64,000 nt of DNA from NCBI GenBank assembly GCA_039881145.1, contig JAYKKI010000007.1:37776501-37840500 (forward strand), written 5' to 3'. Both the position numbers and the translations under genes were made by a program. Below are positions 24,828 through 38,360 of this stretch, piece after piece; the stretch's first letter is position 1, and each line of letters opens with the position of its first letter. The notes beneath the pieces were generated by a model. The model saw only the letters and a program-made list of their open reading frames with translations. It was not told the DNA's origin and did not search any database. This DNA comes from Druceiella hillmani. Lineage: Eukaryota > Arthropoda > Insecta > Lepidoptera > Hepialidae.

Positions 24828-24916
24828 GTGTAAATAATCAATTATGTAATAGTGTAAATAATCAATTATATAATGTAAATAATCAATTATGTAATAGTGT
24901 AAATAATCAATTATAA
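24828..24916 (+). repeat. AT-rich tandem repeat, 4 units
   Basis: GTGTAAATAATCAATTAT recurs four times, alternating with GTAATA or ATA spacers. Confidence 0.85.
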
Positions 24917-25008
24917 TGGTTGGAGCTGAATAAAAAAATTTTGAATAATTTTGTTACATTAATACCAGTCAAAATTAAATTCTTCTGGTAAAATATGCAT
25001 TTGCCCGT

Positions 25009-25241
25009 CGTGTCTTATTTATACCTCGATGGTTAGTTTAAAGTCAACTCATTTTTGCAAATAATAGGCAAATATTAAATGGATGAACGGGGTGGATGAA
25101 AAATTTTCAATGGTGTAAATATTACGTGTCTTATTTATATCTCGATAGTTAGTTTAAACTCAACTCATTTTTAGCGAATAATAGACAAATATTAAGTGGA
25201 TGAACGGGGTGGATGAAAAATTTTCAATGGTGTAAATATTA
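25009..25241 (+). repeat. 116-bp direct tandem duplication
   Basis: Copies start at 25009 and 25125 (CGTGTCTTATTTATA). Both contain TGGATGAACGGGGTGGATGA and end GTGTAAATATTA. Only a handful of substitutions separate them, so the duplication is recent relative to the macro-repeat. Confidence 0.9.
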
Positions 25242-26409
25242 CGTTTATACTTATTCAGATTTTCTGGTTTAAATAAATTGGAATTAAAATATATGGGTTA
25301 TGGCAATATTTACATCAGAACTCGCGCAAACATAAATAATATATGATCAACAAAATGCAGTAAAATGTATCTAATTTCACGATTGATATCAAAATATTGG
25401 TAAATATAAATGGTTCTGCACATAGTAATTTTTCGTTTATAAAACCAGTCAAAAGAGGTTTAAAAATTTTAAAATAATTTACTCAAATGACAAATTTTAA
25501 TATTTTACTTCCATTTTATATAATATTTTAAATGTTAAAAATTAATCAAAAATATTGCTAAATGTATAATTTTTTTCTATCAGACATTGAATACATTCAT
25601 TACATTTTTATTACCAGATTCAAAATACATAAAAATTGCTGTTACTGTTTATATAATATTCAAGATAATACCCCGTAACCGTAACTACGTTAGGTAATTA
25701 GACCATTAATCCGCAGCTAACAAGAAAACAAATATACAAATAATCGAATAAATTTAGAAATTGGACACCAAACCCTTCCAAAATAGAAACATACCAATTA
25801 ACCTCTAGGAACCCTGATATAGAGATATGGATGTTTATATTCGTTTCTCATTACATCTAGATAAACAAACGAAGTATTCTGATGTCAACATGACGTACCG
25901 TTTGTTGTTCGCCCAATTGTAATTGTAGTTCTATGTGTTTATTAAAGCGTTAAATATTTATTAAACGCTCCAAATCTAGCAATGTTTATTTTAAAAGGTT
26001 TTCATACTTCTTAGGTTTATACTGTTCCTAAAATTCACCAACAACATTTCAATCTTTCAACAAAACAAAAAAACAAATAGAATTTAATGGCTTTCTAACA
26101 CATAGTCGTGAAGTTTCATAGGCAAGAGATATGCATATAACTATAATAAAACTGCCGTGTAATTTTGTAAGCACATGGGACAAATACACGAGAGCCTCTC
26201 AAGATATCAAAAAGTATACCTATATTCCCAATGCAACATAACTTCTGTTATATAAAATTAGGAAAACATAATATTACTTGTAAAAAACACAAAAATAATT
26301 TCAAGCAATAAATACAACAGAAAGATGCGGATTGACTACAATTTTATCTGAATATATCTCTCACTAAGAATATGTCATATATTTTAAGATGTTATAGAAA
26401 ACAATATCA

Positions 26410-26656
<247 letters not shown>

Positions 26657-27599
26657 TACTCGCTATTATCACCCATTTAATATCATAATGGAAAACATGA
26701 TGATTTAATAGTACCCTTTTAAGTGACAGCTTATCATTTGATATGTGGTAAAAATCACTAAGTCGTAATAATATCCAAAAATTAAATTTTTGCTTGTAAT
26801 TCAAACAAATGTTCATTTTATTTTTCAACATATTCCATTCAGCATGCAAGTACGTATCACTATTGGTGTAAATCTTTCTTAAAACGGATATGGAAATAAA
26901 TATCTATGAAGATTTCTACCTCATTAGATATTATGCTTGGAGATAATATTTACGGGAGGAAACAATAGAAAGGAAACTCATGTTAATTTGCAAATTTGTT
27001 GTCTGACAATTTGCAAATTTGTTGTCATCGCAAGTATTCTATATTTGGGATATTCTCGTAACTTAATGAAATTTAAAAGGCTGTGAGGTTTGAACGATTT
27101 CTTTGCTGTTAATGAAAATATGGTATAAGCGTGTAACTATACAGTAACACGAAAGAGATATAAATCATGTTTCTTTGTTCAACCAATCAGTGGTTGAATA
27201 AAGTTGCTGATGAAAAAGGTTGAAATTATAGTTCTACTGCGTTAAGAAACTATTCAAATATTAAATAAACAATAAAAATCTTGAGGATGACAATATGTTA
27301 GTGAAACCTTTATTAAATGTAAAATTATGTGTTCTTTTTGATTATTTTGCAGCACATTTAGTGGAAATTTGTTTTAAAACAAATCTGTCAAGATTATAAA
27401 AACTAACTAAATAAATTACAGATTTTATAATAATATTTCTTAATTACTATTTATAACTTATTATTTAAAACTTGTAATGTATTATAATAAATAATAATCT
27501 ACTACCTACCTAAATAAATATGTACGTATTCGTACTTATATTTTTTCTTAAAAACCGTCAATATTGGTGGTATGTTTTTCATAATTTTTGTGTTTTTAT

Positions 27600-28779
27600 A
27601 GTGAAGTCCGTAAGCCCCCCGTCCGCCGTCGACACGGCTTTATAACAATAGTTGAAGGTAGTTGGCTGTCGGCAAAGCTTTGTGAAAGCTTATTTATTGT
27701 TGGATACTTGTTTGTCCGGATTTCTGTCGTTCACCGCTCTTCATTCGTATAATGTGAATGTGTTATTTGATATTCTGTGACTTTCTACAACAATTAAGCT
27801 AATATTTTACGAATTTTGATAACAGTTGATATATTCGTTGATATATCGCGTGGATTTTGAACTCAGATTTCGCCTTTTAAATAAGTATCGTGTTAATTGG
27901 TGACAATCCATTACAACCTACATATATTTTCATAAGGAGAAGTAATTATTATTTGTAAAGAAAATCATACAACCCCCATAAATTGTGGGAACTGTACAAA
28001 CTGTACTTAATGGTTTGCTCAGATGGACACATTGTAGATATTGTTGGCCCCTACGATGCAACAACATTACATGCCCTCTTGTTAAAAAGACTTTTAAGAA
28101 ATAGTAATGAGCTGTTCCAGTGGTTCTCTGTGAAATAAATGGAAACTTTTATATATAACTTTAAAATGACGATAACAAACATCCGAAGAGGTAACACACA
28201 GTTGACTACCCAAGAGGCGAATGAGTCTCGAAAAGTGACCACGTGTCGTTGTGTCCTTTAGAGACGAATAACGAGCGCCTTAAAAATCGATCAAAATACT
28301 TAGCAACACGACAAATAATAGAGCTTTTGGTCATTTGTTTGATGAAAATAAAATTGCAGCAGCACTTCTCAATGCTTTTGAGCGTCCGTTTACTGACAAC
28401 TAATTAACAACAAAGGAAATCCTACAAGAAAAAATTAACGGTCACTTATTGAAAATTGCCCATGTAATTATATAATCGCAAATAGCATTGACTCTCCGTT
28501 TCCCCTTAACCGTTTTCTGGATAATCAGAGCTGATGATATTGGTTTGAATGATTTTCGAGTCCTTATAATGATCAATAAATTATTTACGCTCCGGTTATC
28601 TAGCAACTAAAACAAGCACCAAGTTATTATGACTAACACATCAAAGTGGTTCATATATAATAGAAGTATGGAGTTAATTAAGGAAAACTAAGACTGCATA
28701 ACAACGTTGTCACTTATCCGTGGCTTCTAGGAGGAACAATTGAGTCGCTTCACAGGCAATCTCGTATAGCGTATATGTG

Positions 28780-28823
<44 letters not shown>

Positions 28824-29065
28824 TATGTATATATATATATATATATATATTATTAAATGAGGAATCTCTAGGCAGAAAATATACTGTTGGGCATTACTGC
28901 AGCAGTGTGACAAGAACGCATTGTTGTTCCATGTAATGTCTAATATTTGGTATTTGGGGTGAGGCCGTCATCAAAATAATATTCCACCAGCCGTTCTTCT
29001 AGAAAATATAATAGAAAGAGAAAATGTGGATAATGATTGAATACAGTGCGGATGATATTTATTTG
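27600..29065 (+). pseudogene. Harbinger/HARBI1-like DDE transposase relic
   Basis: Conceptual translation in shifting frames gives a recognisable transposase of the DDE_Tnp_4 type. 28013-28138 reads VCSDGHIVDIVGPYDATT (the SDG.I.D..GPY.AT segment next to a catalytic Asp), then LLLKRLL. 28168-28257 reads QLTTQEANESRKVTTCR (usual form Q.T..EAN.SR.VT..RW.VE). 28360-28480 reads AALLNAF and EILQEKINGHLLKIAH. A late part near 28610 reads QLKQAPSYY. After the TA array, 28871-28960 reads GRKYTVGHYCSSVTRTHCCS and, one frame on, HVMSNIWYLG, a Cys/His cluster. Several stops and frameshifts and a (TA)n insertion at 28771-28852 break it. No terminal inverted repeats were found. It is absent from unit 1, so it entered after the macro-duplication. 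Family level is fairly sure; subfamily is not. Confidence 0.7.
28771..28852. repeat. (TA)n microsatellite inside transposase relic
   Basis: TA array with a GCATATG interruption. It separates the QAISYS-like part of the transposase relic from its Cys/His end. Confidence 0.95.
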
Positions 29066-29179
29066 TAATATTTTATGAATAAACTGGTTTGAAAATGTTA
29101 CCTTTTTATTATTTACTTTTGTGTGCCTCCATAAAGTAATTGTGAATATTTATAGTAAAATAGTGGTAGAATCTAGTTA

Positions 29180-29410
29180 TCGATAATTTTCCGTCGCCTT
29201 AAATAGCTCACTCTTGGGCATAAGCCTGTCTTTCAATACTATGAAAGAGGATTTGACGAAATAACTACTCTTGATAGGCGAATTGGTAATTGCAGTTGAT
29301 GGAAATTGCACTCAAGGGAATGCTGCTGCCCATCCTCTGAACATTTCTCTTATTCGCCTCGAGGACATCCACGGGATAATACGGAGTGAAATTATTCTTA
29401 TGCCGGAAAC
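29180..29410. other. GC-richer patch, probable transposon fragment
   Basis: Locally higher GC (TTCGCCTCGAGGACATCCACGG) directly after the transposase relic. I do not recognise an ORF or motif. It may be the 3' part of the same element. Confidence 0.3.
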
Positions 29411-31099
29411 CACGCGGCCAACAAAGAAATGATAAGAAATGACCATAAAACCAGTAAAAGATTATACATGTAACTTGATCCCAGTCAGGACCAAGCTACA
29501 GAGCTTTTTTATTATTTTTTTTGACATCCTCTTTTTGAAAACTTTTAGATCATTAATGGCTGGGAGAAAAAAAAGGCAAGTCTATCCCATAGACAATGGT
29601 CGTTGCTTTTTGTATTATAAGGTGTAAATTTACAATACAATTAACTCTTAGCCTTCATTGTCGCTCTGATATTAATATGAAACACCATTTAAGTTAGTGG
29701 GTCTTTCAAATTACTCTCTCTTTTTGATTAAATGATTTTTTTAGTTTTAGAACTTACCTAAGCTTTAACCAAAGTTTTTACTTTTTAATGCGATTTTATT
29801 ATCGGCATAACAATCATCATTAAAACTTATTAACAAATTAACTTCTTTTTGGGCAGGTTAAGCTTAATTTATCAATGATTCTAAACTTCTTGAACTTGAA
29901 TAAAATTTTTGTTTACTGAACTAATAAAACTCTGAATAATATCGATAACCAACATTTACACAAAAACACGAGGACGCAAAATTAGTAACGACTTTGTCAT
30001 TTGCGAGGTTCTCCTTAAAGTTAAGATATTGAAACCTGAAATGGTCTCAAAAGGGAGGCGAATAAATAAAATTACTGTCGATTATTACTTATTTTTCAAA
30101 TCGAATTTATGTAGGTTTTGATTGACATATACAATAATTCAGGAGTGGTTATTCTGAAAATTAATATATTCATCATAAAATAACTTTACTTTAAACGAAA
30201 AGATGACAAAGACCTGTGTAAAAAAGTTTCTAATTAAAGTATTTGTTAGATATTAGTAATGATATCACGTATATCATATATATCTACAAACATTTGATAA
30301 CTAAATAGACTTACTTATATCCTCTGAATTATGATACCACAATGTTTGTGTTTTCAAGAAATATTTTTAATATTTATAATAGAAATTTACGCAAACGAAT
30401 TATTATTTAATATCGTTGTCAGATATTAGACATTTTATTATAAATATGTACTGTTTACCGATAAACAAACCAAAATATCGATATACTCTAATTAGCCACC
30501 TAATACGATGTTACAATTCATTATGACTCTCAATAAGATTATGATCAAATAAGTACTTATAACGATTGGTGCATTTTTATGAGCGAAAGTGGAGAAACGA
30601 GGTGTTGGAAATTACTGTTAAATAGCTAAATACAAAGCTAATCAAGTCGAATTTTTCATAACGGATTTCTCTTTTCTATTGCAATATTGTAACCCATTTA
30701 CTTTAATATTTTTTTCTTTTCGTATATATCGACTCATTAATATGAAATTACAGTTCGCTCTGCAATAATATAATGAACAAGTAAATACATATTATGAGTG
30801 GTAACTATGTTACTGTGTATAAGTGATACACATATTAATGGTACATATGTTACAAGCGAATACAATACACGGAAGCAGTAAAAAAAGTTGTAAGAATAAT
30901 TTCTTTTCATGAATTAAAATTCATAAAAAGGGAATTCAAATAGATTATTCCGTAATTTTTCTCGTTTTTATTTCCCGGCCATAAATAATTTATATTAAAC
31001 ATTATGCACGCGCGAAAAACTGAGTGCGATGCTATAAGTTTAATTTTAAATAGTAGTAGAACTTGTCCTTTTAAACATGGAGTATTAAAAATTTATTTA

Positions 31100-31215
31100 T
31101 TGTCGGTCAATTTAGTCCAGACTGCCATCACATATCCGCACGGCGCGCCGCGACGCAACATAAAAGATGTCAAAAGTCTAGCCTGGCTTGAAATAATAGT
31201 TACGTCATAAATACA
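31100..31215. other. GC-rich patch with CGGCGCGCCG palindrome
   Basis: A short GC-rich interruption (CGCACGGCGCGCCGCGACGC) in very AT-rich DNA, lying in a 68-codon ORF I do not trust. Origin unknown. Confidence 0.3.
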
Positions 31216-31779
31216 TAACTGACATTATTGAAATCTATAAAAAATCCTTTGAAAAAAAAGGTTTTTCCTAATACCAGCTTAATTAAAAAAACCAGTTATT
31301 TTACAAATATAAATAACAACCATATAAGTGCTCAAAACAAAAGTGATTATCAAATGCTATTTCTTAAACAAAGTACTTCAAATCTGTGTTTAAGAAATAA
31401 TGACCTTTTACAAGTCATTGGAAAAGCGTTAGTATATCGTGGATATAGCTTAACATGGTATAATGATATATAAGATCTTAATATAATGTTAAAACACTTG
31501 AAATGATACAGAGTATCACGGATTGAGTGAAAAAAAATGTTGCTTCCATTTAAAAATACGGGGAGATATAATACCATTTAAAAATATTTTACTATATATT
31601 ATTTAAGGCTCAACTTCAAACAACTACATGCCCAATTTCTTGGGCACAGACCAAAAACTACAGAAACAGGGTAGTTTAAAAAACGAACGGAAGGATATAT
31701 TGAAGTTATGACGATTCCCAAAGGTTTCATCTTGAAATCTTCAAAAAATGTTACATTTTAATCATCTCAAACCATAATG

Positions 31780-32185
31780 TTCAGGCAATTAATATTTATC
31801 TACTCTCAAAACAACATTTACACAACACAGGATAACACAACCTAAAAACACTGTAAAGTAGGTTAAGAAAAAGAACTGTATAAGCGAGTATGTAAGTGTA
31901 AAACTGTAAGCGAACCCAGTTAAACTAACTCTTCGTATATGCCTCATAAATATTCTGAGGGGACTCCTGAACATTTCGTATTCAGCGCGATAGTTTTAAG
32001 TAAACATCTTGATTGAAGCGAATTTAATTAAACAAGAATGCCGTCGAGCGCTTTGTTTGTAGCCGATGAACGTGGTTATTTAAATACAGACTCTATGTTG
32101 ATGCTAAAAATTTAAAGTTTCGCAATTGCGTTAGTAAAGTAAGTACTTACATGAGTTTAAGTATTTTGATGTTGTCTAGTTTGAA
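31780..32185 (+). repeat. Triplicated conserved block, copy C
   Basis: Core 31861-32048 is about 98 percent identical to copy A (about 4 differences in 187). Copies A and C are thus closer to each other than to B although B lies between them, which suggests gene conversion, a recent copy event or constraint. It carries the same GTAAACA and TTTAATTAAAC words. Confidence 0.75.
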
Positions 32186-32209
32186 TGATTAATGTTTACT
32201 TTAATGAGG

Positions 32210-32212
<3 letters not shown>

Positions 32213-32293
<81 letters not shown>
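32213..32293. repeat. (TA)n microsatellite
   Basis: TA array just downstream of conserved block copy C. Confidence 0.95.
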
Positions 32294-32296
<3 letters not shown>

Positions 32297-32698
32297 TTTA
32301 TTCGCCCAAATTATGCAATGGTAGAAAATTATGTATAAAATAGTTATTTGACAATAATATTGTGGCAGTAATCCTAACTGGCAAAGAAAAAGGAAAATCG
32401 GTTTTTATATCAAGAATAACATTAATTTCAAATGATTTGCCTTGGTGTGTTAACTTGGTGCTAACTTAAAGTGCTAACTTATAAGATTCCACGCCTCATG
32501 GTTTCTGAGAATATCGGGTTTGAACATATAAAAATGTAAATATAATAAATTACGTGGGCTTAAGAACTTGGGGAATATTTCCCAATTTATTACATATAGA
32601 ATGATCACTTTTGCTTTCTTACAATTGTTGTGTGAGCTTTTAAAAGCTCATATTTTTTCATAATATTAGGTCTAGCAGTTTCGGAAAGAGCGTCCCCT

Positions 32699-32737
32699 TC
32701 CCGAAACTATTCAACGTAAAATCGAATAGTTTCGGGA
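32699..32737. repeat. Hairpin with 13-bp perfect stem
   Basis: CCCGAAACTATTC (32700-32712) pairs exactly with GAATAGTTTCGGG (32724-32736) around an 11-nt loop. A third related word, AGTTTCGGAAAG, precedes it at about 32678. Confidence 0.85.
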
Positions 32738-32829
32738 GGAGAACATATTTTTTTGCATATTTCTGAACATATTTCGGACCATATAATATAAAAAATTTCG
32801 GAAAAATGTGTTTGACGCCCTTATGATTA

Positions 32830-33015
32830 GGAATTAAACATATTTTCGAGCTTTTTCAAAGGGCATTCCGTACCCTATATATGGAATTAAAAATTTTCTT
32901 AAGTTGCCCTGTTTAAAATTTCTCGGTTTTTGAAGAAAACTGCTGTGACCGACTGACGGACACTTTAGTGATTTTATAAGGGTTCCGTTTTTCCTTTTAA
33001 GGTACGGAACCATAA
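32830..33015. repeat. End fragment of GGTTCCG...CGGAACC insect repeat
   Basis: Contains GACCGACTGACGGACA, then AAGGGTTCCGTTTTTCCTTT and AAGGTACGGAACC, with the inverted pair GGTTCCG/CGGAACC. From memory this ending is widespread in insect genomes as a dispersed repeat; which element class it belongs to I cannot say. Confidence 0.6.
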
Positions 33016-35220
33016 GAATGTGTGCAGAAAAATGAGAAGACCTTTTTTTGAATATCATTCGACAATCAAACGTTGTAAATTGTGTCATGCGGAGATCATA
33101 CGACTCAGACAGTTTTTAATTTACTATGGTCGAAAGCCTTAAATAGTGATAATATGAAAATTCTGGATTTGTCCCAGTATCCAAAATGTAATCTTATAAT
33201 GCTATTAATCAGAGAGAAACCAGAGAGAAATGAGAAAAAAAGGAAGAGAAATTGTTAGCAAAATTTTATTGAAAACCATTTTTTTTCCTATTTTCGAGGG
33301 GTAACTTTCTATAAGATTTTATCAATGAGGCTGTAAAGCGGTTTTGTGGAATAATTGTATTGTTTTTTATTTATAGAAAAATAGCAATAGACATAACATA
33401 AATTTTTCATCGAGATATATGTAGTAGATATTAATTTGTTGCACATAGATTTCTTTTTTTATTATCTTCAGAAATTTTCATTAATATTTATTATAATAGT
33501 TTAGGGAAAATTCGTCATAATTAACTTTATTAAAAGAAAATCAACACGATCTTCTTTGCATTTCCGTGGAATGAATTATTTTCTTAAATGAATTCATATT
33601 TTTGTAAAATTCATATTAAAATTATTTAACACTGAAAATAATACTTCCTCCGAATTAATCATTCCATAATCTCGATCATTAATTTCTTCGACAAACGAGT
33701 CTCATCCGATGTATGGCGATTTTGCGCAAAAAATAAGCAAAATAATGCTTTCCATTTATTAATATTTATTAACACAATTTAGCTTTTAATTTATATTCTG
33801 AAAAACCTGACTCGACAGAACATTCTTTAAAAAATCAGCTTAATTCATTGCAAGAATTGAAAGACTTATTTCAAATGAATTTACTTTTTTTAAGATAATT
33901 TCAAAATCTTTCTACTGCTCTATTAGATATAATTATTAATTCAACAGCGTCGAATATTTAATAAGAAAATTACAAAAACGAACCTCGTTACCCTTTTACT
34001 GTAAGATCAGAGTACGTTATGTATATATTAACAATTTGAAATTCCTAAATTTATGCTTGCGATATATTCGTTACTTTCGTTTAAATTTATTTACATTTCG
34101 TATAATCATTGGCAATCTGTTTAGTGACCATGTAATCTTTGGACAGTCAATACCGTTTCGTATGAAAGGTAAACTTAATAATAACTGTAAGTTGTGACGT
34201 AACGCTAACCTCAGATCAAAAAAGCCAAAACGCATTTCCCGTAGTGAGTTTGTTAATTATGTGACATTTCTCTAGCTGTCCATTCAACAAAATATACTGT
34301 GAAATTATTATATTGATGAAGTGGATAATGGTACAAAAAACTTAACCACGGAACCTTAAAAATAGGCGTGGTTTCTATTCACCCTACTTCTATACCTAAT
34401 TACTCTGCGAAACATTACTCTATTCAAATATAAATTTAAAAAATTTTAATAGATATCGTAATTAAACAAATCATTAAAGGATTTAAATTTAAATTTATGT
34501 CTAAACTTGCAAATAAAAGTAGAATTTGTATAATTCTAATATAAATCAATATATGGACCTATTTTTATATCGTCGCAATGTTTCTTGAAATTGAGTCATT
34601 ATAAAAATACGTCCATATTTTCAGAATTTACTTTCATATAATAGTAATAATGTGTAGAATTAATTTTACGATGGTTGAAAAATTTTATAATTTTACGTCT
34701 TTTAATACTTAATATTAAAATAAATTTTGAATATTTTTCCACGCCAGGAATCTATTTTCTTTTGATGGTTACAATATGTAACCAAATAGTCTTTACGTAA
34801 AGTTAATTTACTATTTCCTTACACGTATGTACACAATATTTGTTTCAAAGAAATCAGAATTTAATTATCCAGAATGCCATGTTTTTCCTTCGACTTGCTG
34901 GTTTTCGGATTCCTTTTCCACGAGTCTTCAGTAGCAATAGTCCGTTTCCATGAGCAAACATTCCAAATGTTGCCAAATCTTGTTTCATCTAAATTTTAAT
35001 TTTCTCAAAAACCGCTTTATTTTGAAAATTTCATCAATAACTCAGTAATAAAATGTTTAATATTCTTTTTTTCTCAAGCCAAAATTTTGAAAAATATATG
35101 GGTTTCTATATGCCCACCAAAATGTTGTAGAAAATCTGTATTTAGATTTCTACAACCTATATATTCTAGAAGTCATAATTTTTCAATTATTCTCCATGTT
35201 ATAATGCCTATTCAAGATGT

Positions 35221-35338
<118 letters not shown>

Positions 35339-35359
35339 TTCTCTATTTTGAAATTTTTC

Positions 35360-35700
35360 TCAGTAAAAATATGACCCAGAAACTTGAAGATTGGCAAGTA
35401 ATAGAAGTTCTTAACAAAATTTTTTTTTTTTAAAATGGGCAAAAACCAAAAACCACGATTTTTAAAACCTGTCTAGATAGAGGTACAGCGACTAACTATA
35501 GCTACTATCCTAGTTCTCATAATTTTTAAAATTAGCACTGTTTTTACGCCTGTGACAGATATAGCACATAATACTTTACAATAAATTTACATGGTGACAT
35601 GTTAATATTTGCAAATAGTTTAATAGATATATTATGTACGTTTAAATGTTTACAAGTGCTGACATATATGCGGAACCTAAGTATATGCAAGTTTTGTTTG
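35360..35700 (+). repeat. Dispersed repeat D, copy 1
   Basis: Colinear with 55620-55860: CATAATTTTTAAAAT, then a block with ATAGTTTAATAG and TGTACGTTTAAATGTTTA. The latter words recur at 52932-53020 and 62230-62310. Diverged, noncoding. Confidence 0.65.
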
Positions 35701-36239
35701 CGCTTTTTATATTATTTCATAAGGACTCGTAAGAAACGGTAATTTAACAAGAGTTTATAGTTTATCGATATAAAAACGTGATTTTTAACTTCTTGCTAGA
35801 TCATTATGACAATCTATATGGTTATTTACGATTTTACTTCTACATAAAACCATTTTATTTTTATGCAAATTTATATCTAACCTAAATTTTAAAAGATCCA
35901 AAAATAAAATGAAATCTAATTCTGAAACAGACTTATATTTATCTATATTATTTCTTTATTTATTTTCTACCCGTGGATTATATTTATTTTTGTTTATATA
36001 AATTATACAAGTGGCTTCGAATATAGATTAGCGGAATACTGTGTACGTAAAAGTGGTCTCAATAATATCCTAAGTCTTCAATAAAACTATGTTGCATTTG
36101 AAAATAAGCGGAATTTTAAATATAATTACTAGATTTGTACAACAATACATTTAATCTTCGAATTAGGTACTTAATTTAATTATTTGACTTGAAATGCTTG
36201 TTATATATTTTTTAAGTTATCTCAGTAAAGAATATTCGT

Positions 36240-36810
36240 AAATCTAGGTTTTTTATGGGGCGTGGAATTAAAATTATCGAACTCTCTCAGACCAGGAATT
36301 GAATTAAGTGTAGTCGGCGAAAAGAGGAGTTCTTTAAGAGTCTATAACAAAGGAGACGTAACCTGACATTTTATATCAAAATAATATCAAACTAGAGTGT
36401 GCCCCGTGCTCAAAATATTATTCTAAAAATCGTAATCCGGCGTAAATTAAAGCATCACTTTCCATATGCTAGCTTTTCAAGTTGCAACATCTGCTAAAAC
36501 TCTGTAGCACATATATTACAAAGTCACTGATCAAGGAACATACAGAATCCTCAATGTGAAATGTCAAATATTTAATCAAAAGGGTTGTTAATTTGCAAAC
36601 TATGTTGAAACTTTTCATTACACCGAGACGCGTGGATTAGGGTTTTGGTTAGTTAACTATCCCCGTCTCTTTGATGATTTTATACCGGACTCCAAAGGTG
36701 AGGCCTATGAGGATAGACGTCACCAACAGGCGCCTGTCATGTTGAGCTGTGGCACTTTGTTAATACTCGTACTAGTCGCGTACCTGAAACTTTAGTCAGC
36801 TAATTATACA
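36240..36810. other. GC-richer unique island, candidate regulatory DNA
   Basis: Non-repetitive sequence with balanced composition and few homopolymer runs, unlike its flanks. Examples are AGACGCGTGGATTAGGGTTT and GAGGCCTATGAGGATAGACG. No long ORF or splice-bounded coding segment can be supported. Such islands in AT-rich insect intergenic DNA are often conserved noncoding elements, but this is inference from composition alone. Confidence 0.35.
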
Positions 36811-38000
36811 CGTTATTGAAAATTACTCTTCGGTTTAATAGTGTAATGAATTTGATTCACATATTATAATTCATCTATGTTACAATATCGATGTTTATGT
36901 GTTGTTATAAAATTAGCGATAACAAAAGTCAAAATATGTATGTGTGAATGTATATATGTTTGTATGTATATAGCTTTCTAATATCTAAAAACCTATGAAA
37001 TCTCAGTAGAACACAGACTACGAAGATTCCATATATATTTAGCTCACATATAAAAGTTTAAATAATTAAAAAGAAGTGTGATTTCTTTCTAATTTTACTT
37101 TAGATCGCGATGTTGAGGAAAATTGTTTTTGTATGTATTCTACTTTACGGACATTACTGGCAGTATTGAATTAAAATTACGTGGAAATGTTGATTGTTAT
37201 ATGTAAAAAGTTCCATCGGATATGGTACGTAAATTAAAAAAAAAGTTTTATGTATTAAATAGGTTATAGGAAATATTAACCAAACTTGTCAAATTAATAA
37301 TTTTATCTTTAGTAAATTATAATAAATTTTTGAATTTTTTACTCTTAATTTTGATTTACAAATTTCAACCTGTTTGCTAATTGTGATGAAAATTATTATT
37401 TGGACTTACGAATTTTCTGAATATTAGAAATTCCTTTGTTTAACTAAAGAACTAGTGATAGTGTTGCAGTTATGAACAAAAATATAGTTTAATTGTTTTC
37501 TAGGACTCTTTCCAAATTTTAATTCAACTCAACGTGAACTTAATATTTACGAAGCGTTGTGGGGTTATGTTTCAAAATTTTAAAAATATTTTAAACTCTT
37601 TTTCATAGGCACATCGTAAATATTTAAAATATTTTTGTGTATTATTATACAAGTAATCTCCAGTCATTAAATTATCGCAACATGTTATTCTTAATGAGGT
37701 CTTTATATAGTTATTTTCACGATTACTTAAATAATTCAGTCCTGTGTAATCTCTAATTACATTGTCTTTACACACCCAACGAGCAGTTGACACCCATTTG
37801 ATTAACATAATGTTAATCGATCTAAAAGTACAAAGTTTTTTAATTATGAATTATTTATTCTAAATAATTCGGTCATGCATATAGAATGATAGAAAAATGA
37901 TCCAATATAGCAACCTCTATGAACGCCGTCAATAATTTAAAATGCAAAAACTTGATAGCATTTGTAGCTCGTATAACTAACGTTACGCTGCTACCACAGC
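36810..38000. other. AT-rich DNA, no gene seen
   Basis: No supported feature. A 78-codon minus-strand ORF (37572-37808) has no recognisable motif. Confidence 0.4.
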
Positions 38001-38360
38001 AGATTATTTAATGAAGTCAAAGATCGCGTACAAGGATGCCTACGCCCAACGGGGAATATGTACACTTCACAATAAACGCTCTTAAACAAACCTCCCCACT
38101 ATAATAAAAGCTCATTCCGACAGATTTAACGACAAAATTACCAGACTGGCGACAACACAATTTCAATTAAGGAACCCGACCAAGGGAATTTACGGCCTAG
38201 CCAACCCGCCATGATAAACGGAGCAACGCTCCATTGACCAAAGCCACCATTTATTTATCAGTGAATTTGTGCAAATAAACGGCGTTCAAACAATTAACTT
38301 GAACTCTAATATATTTCGATCGTCAATGCATTGCTCCTCGTGGCACTGTGTGTTCCAGGA
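38000..38360. other. GC-richer unique island, candidate regulatory DNA
   Basis: About 360 bases of balanced, non-repetitive sequence with dense distinct words (GGAACCCGACCAAGGG, TTTATTTATCAGTGAATTTG, AACGGAGCAACGCTCCATTG; the last holds the inverted pair GGAGC/GCTCC). No ORF. Candidate conserved noncoding element or enhancer; the evidence is composition only. Confidence 0.4.

Noticed and set aside
28525..28560. CTGATGA near 28530 as another hammerhead core
   Set aside because: No GAAA with flanking stems follows within range, and the segment is read through by the transposase relic.
31789..31974. Minus-strand ORF sharing MRHIRR.SLTGFA with 16169-16411
   Set aside because: The shared words follow from the conserved noncoding block; synonymous sites are not preferentially changed, frames differ in start and end, and copy A does not keep the same ORF limits.
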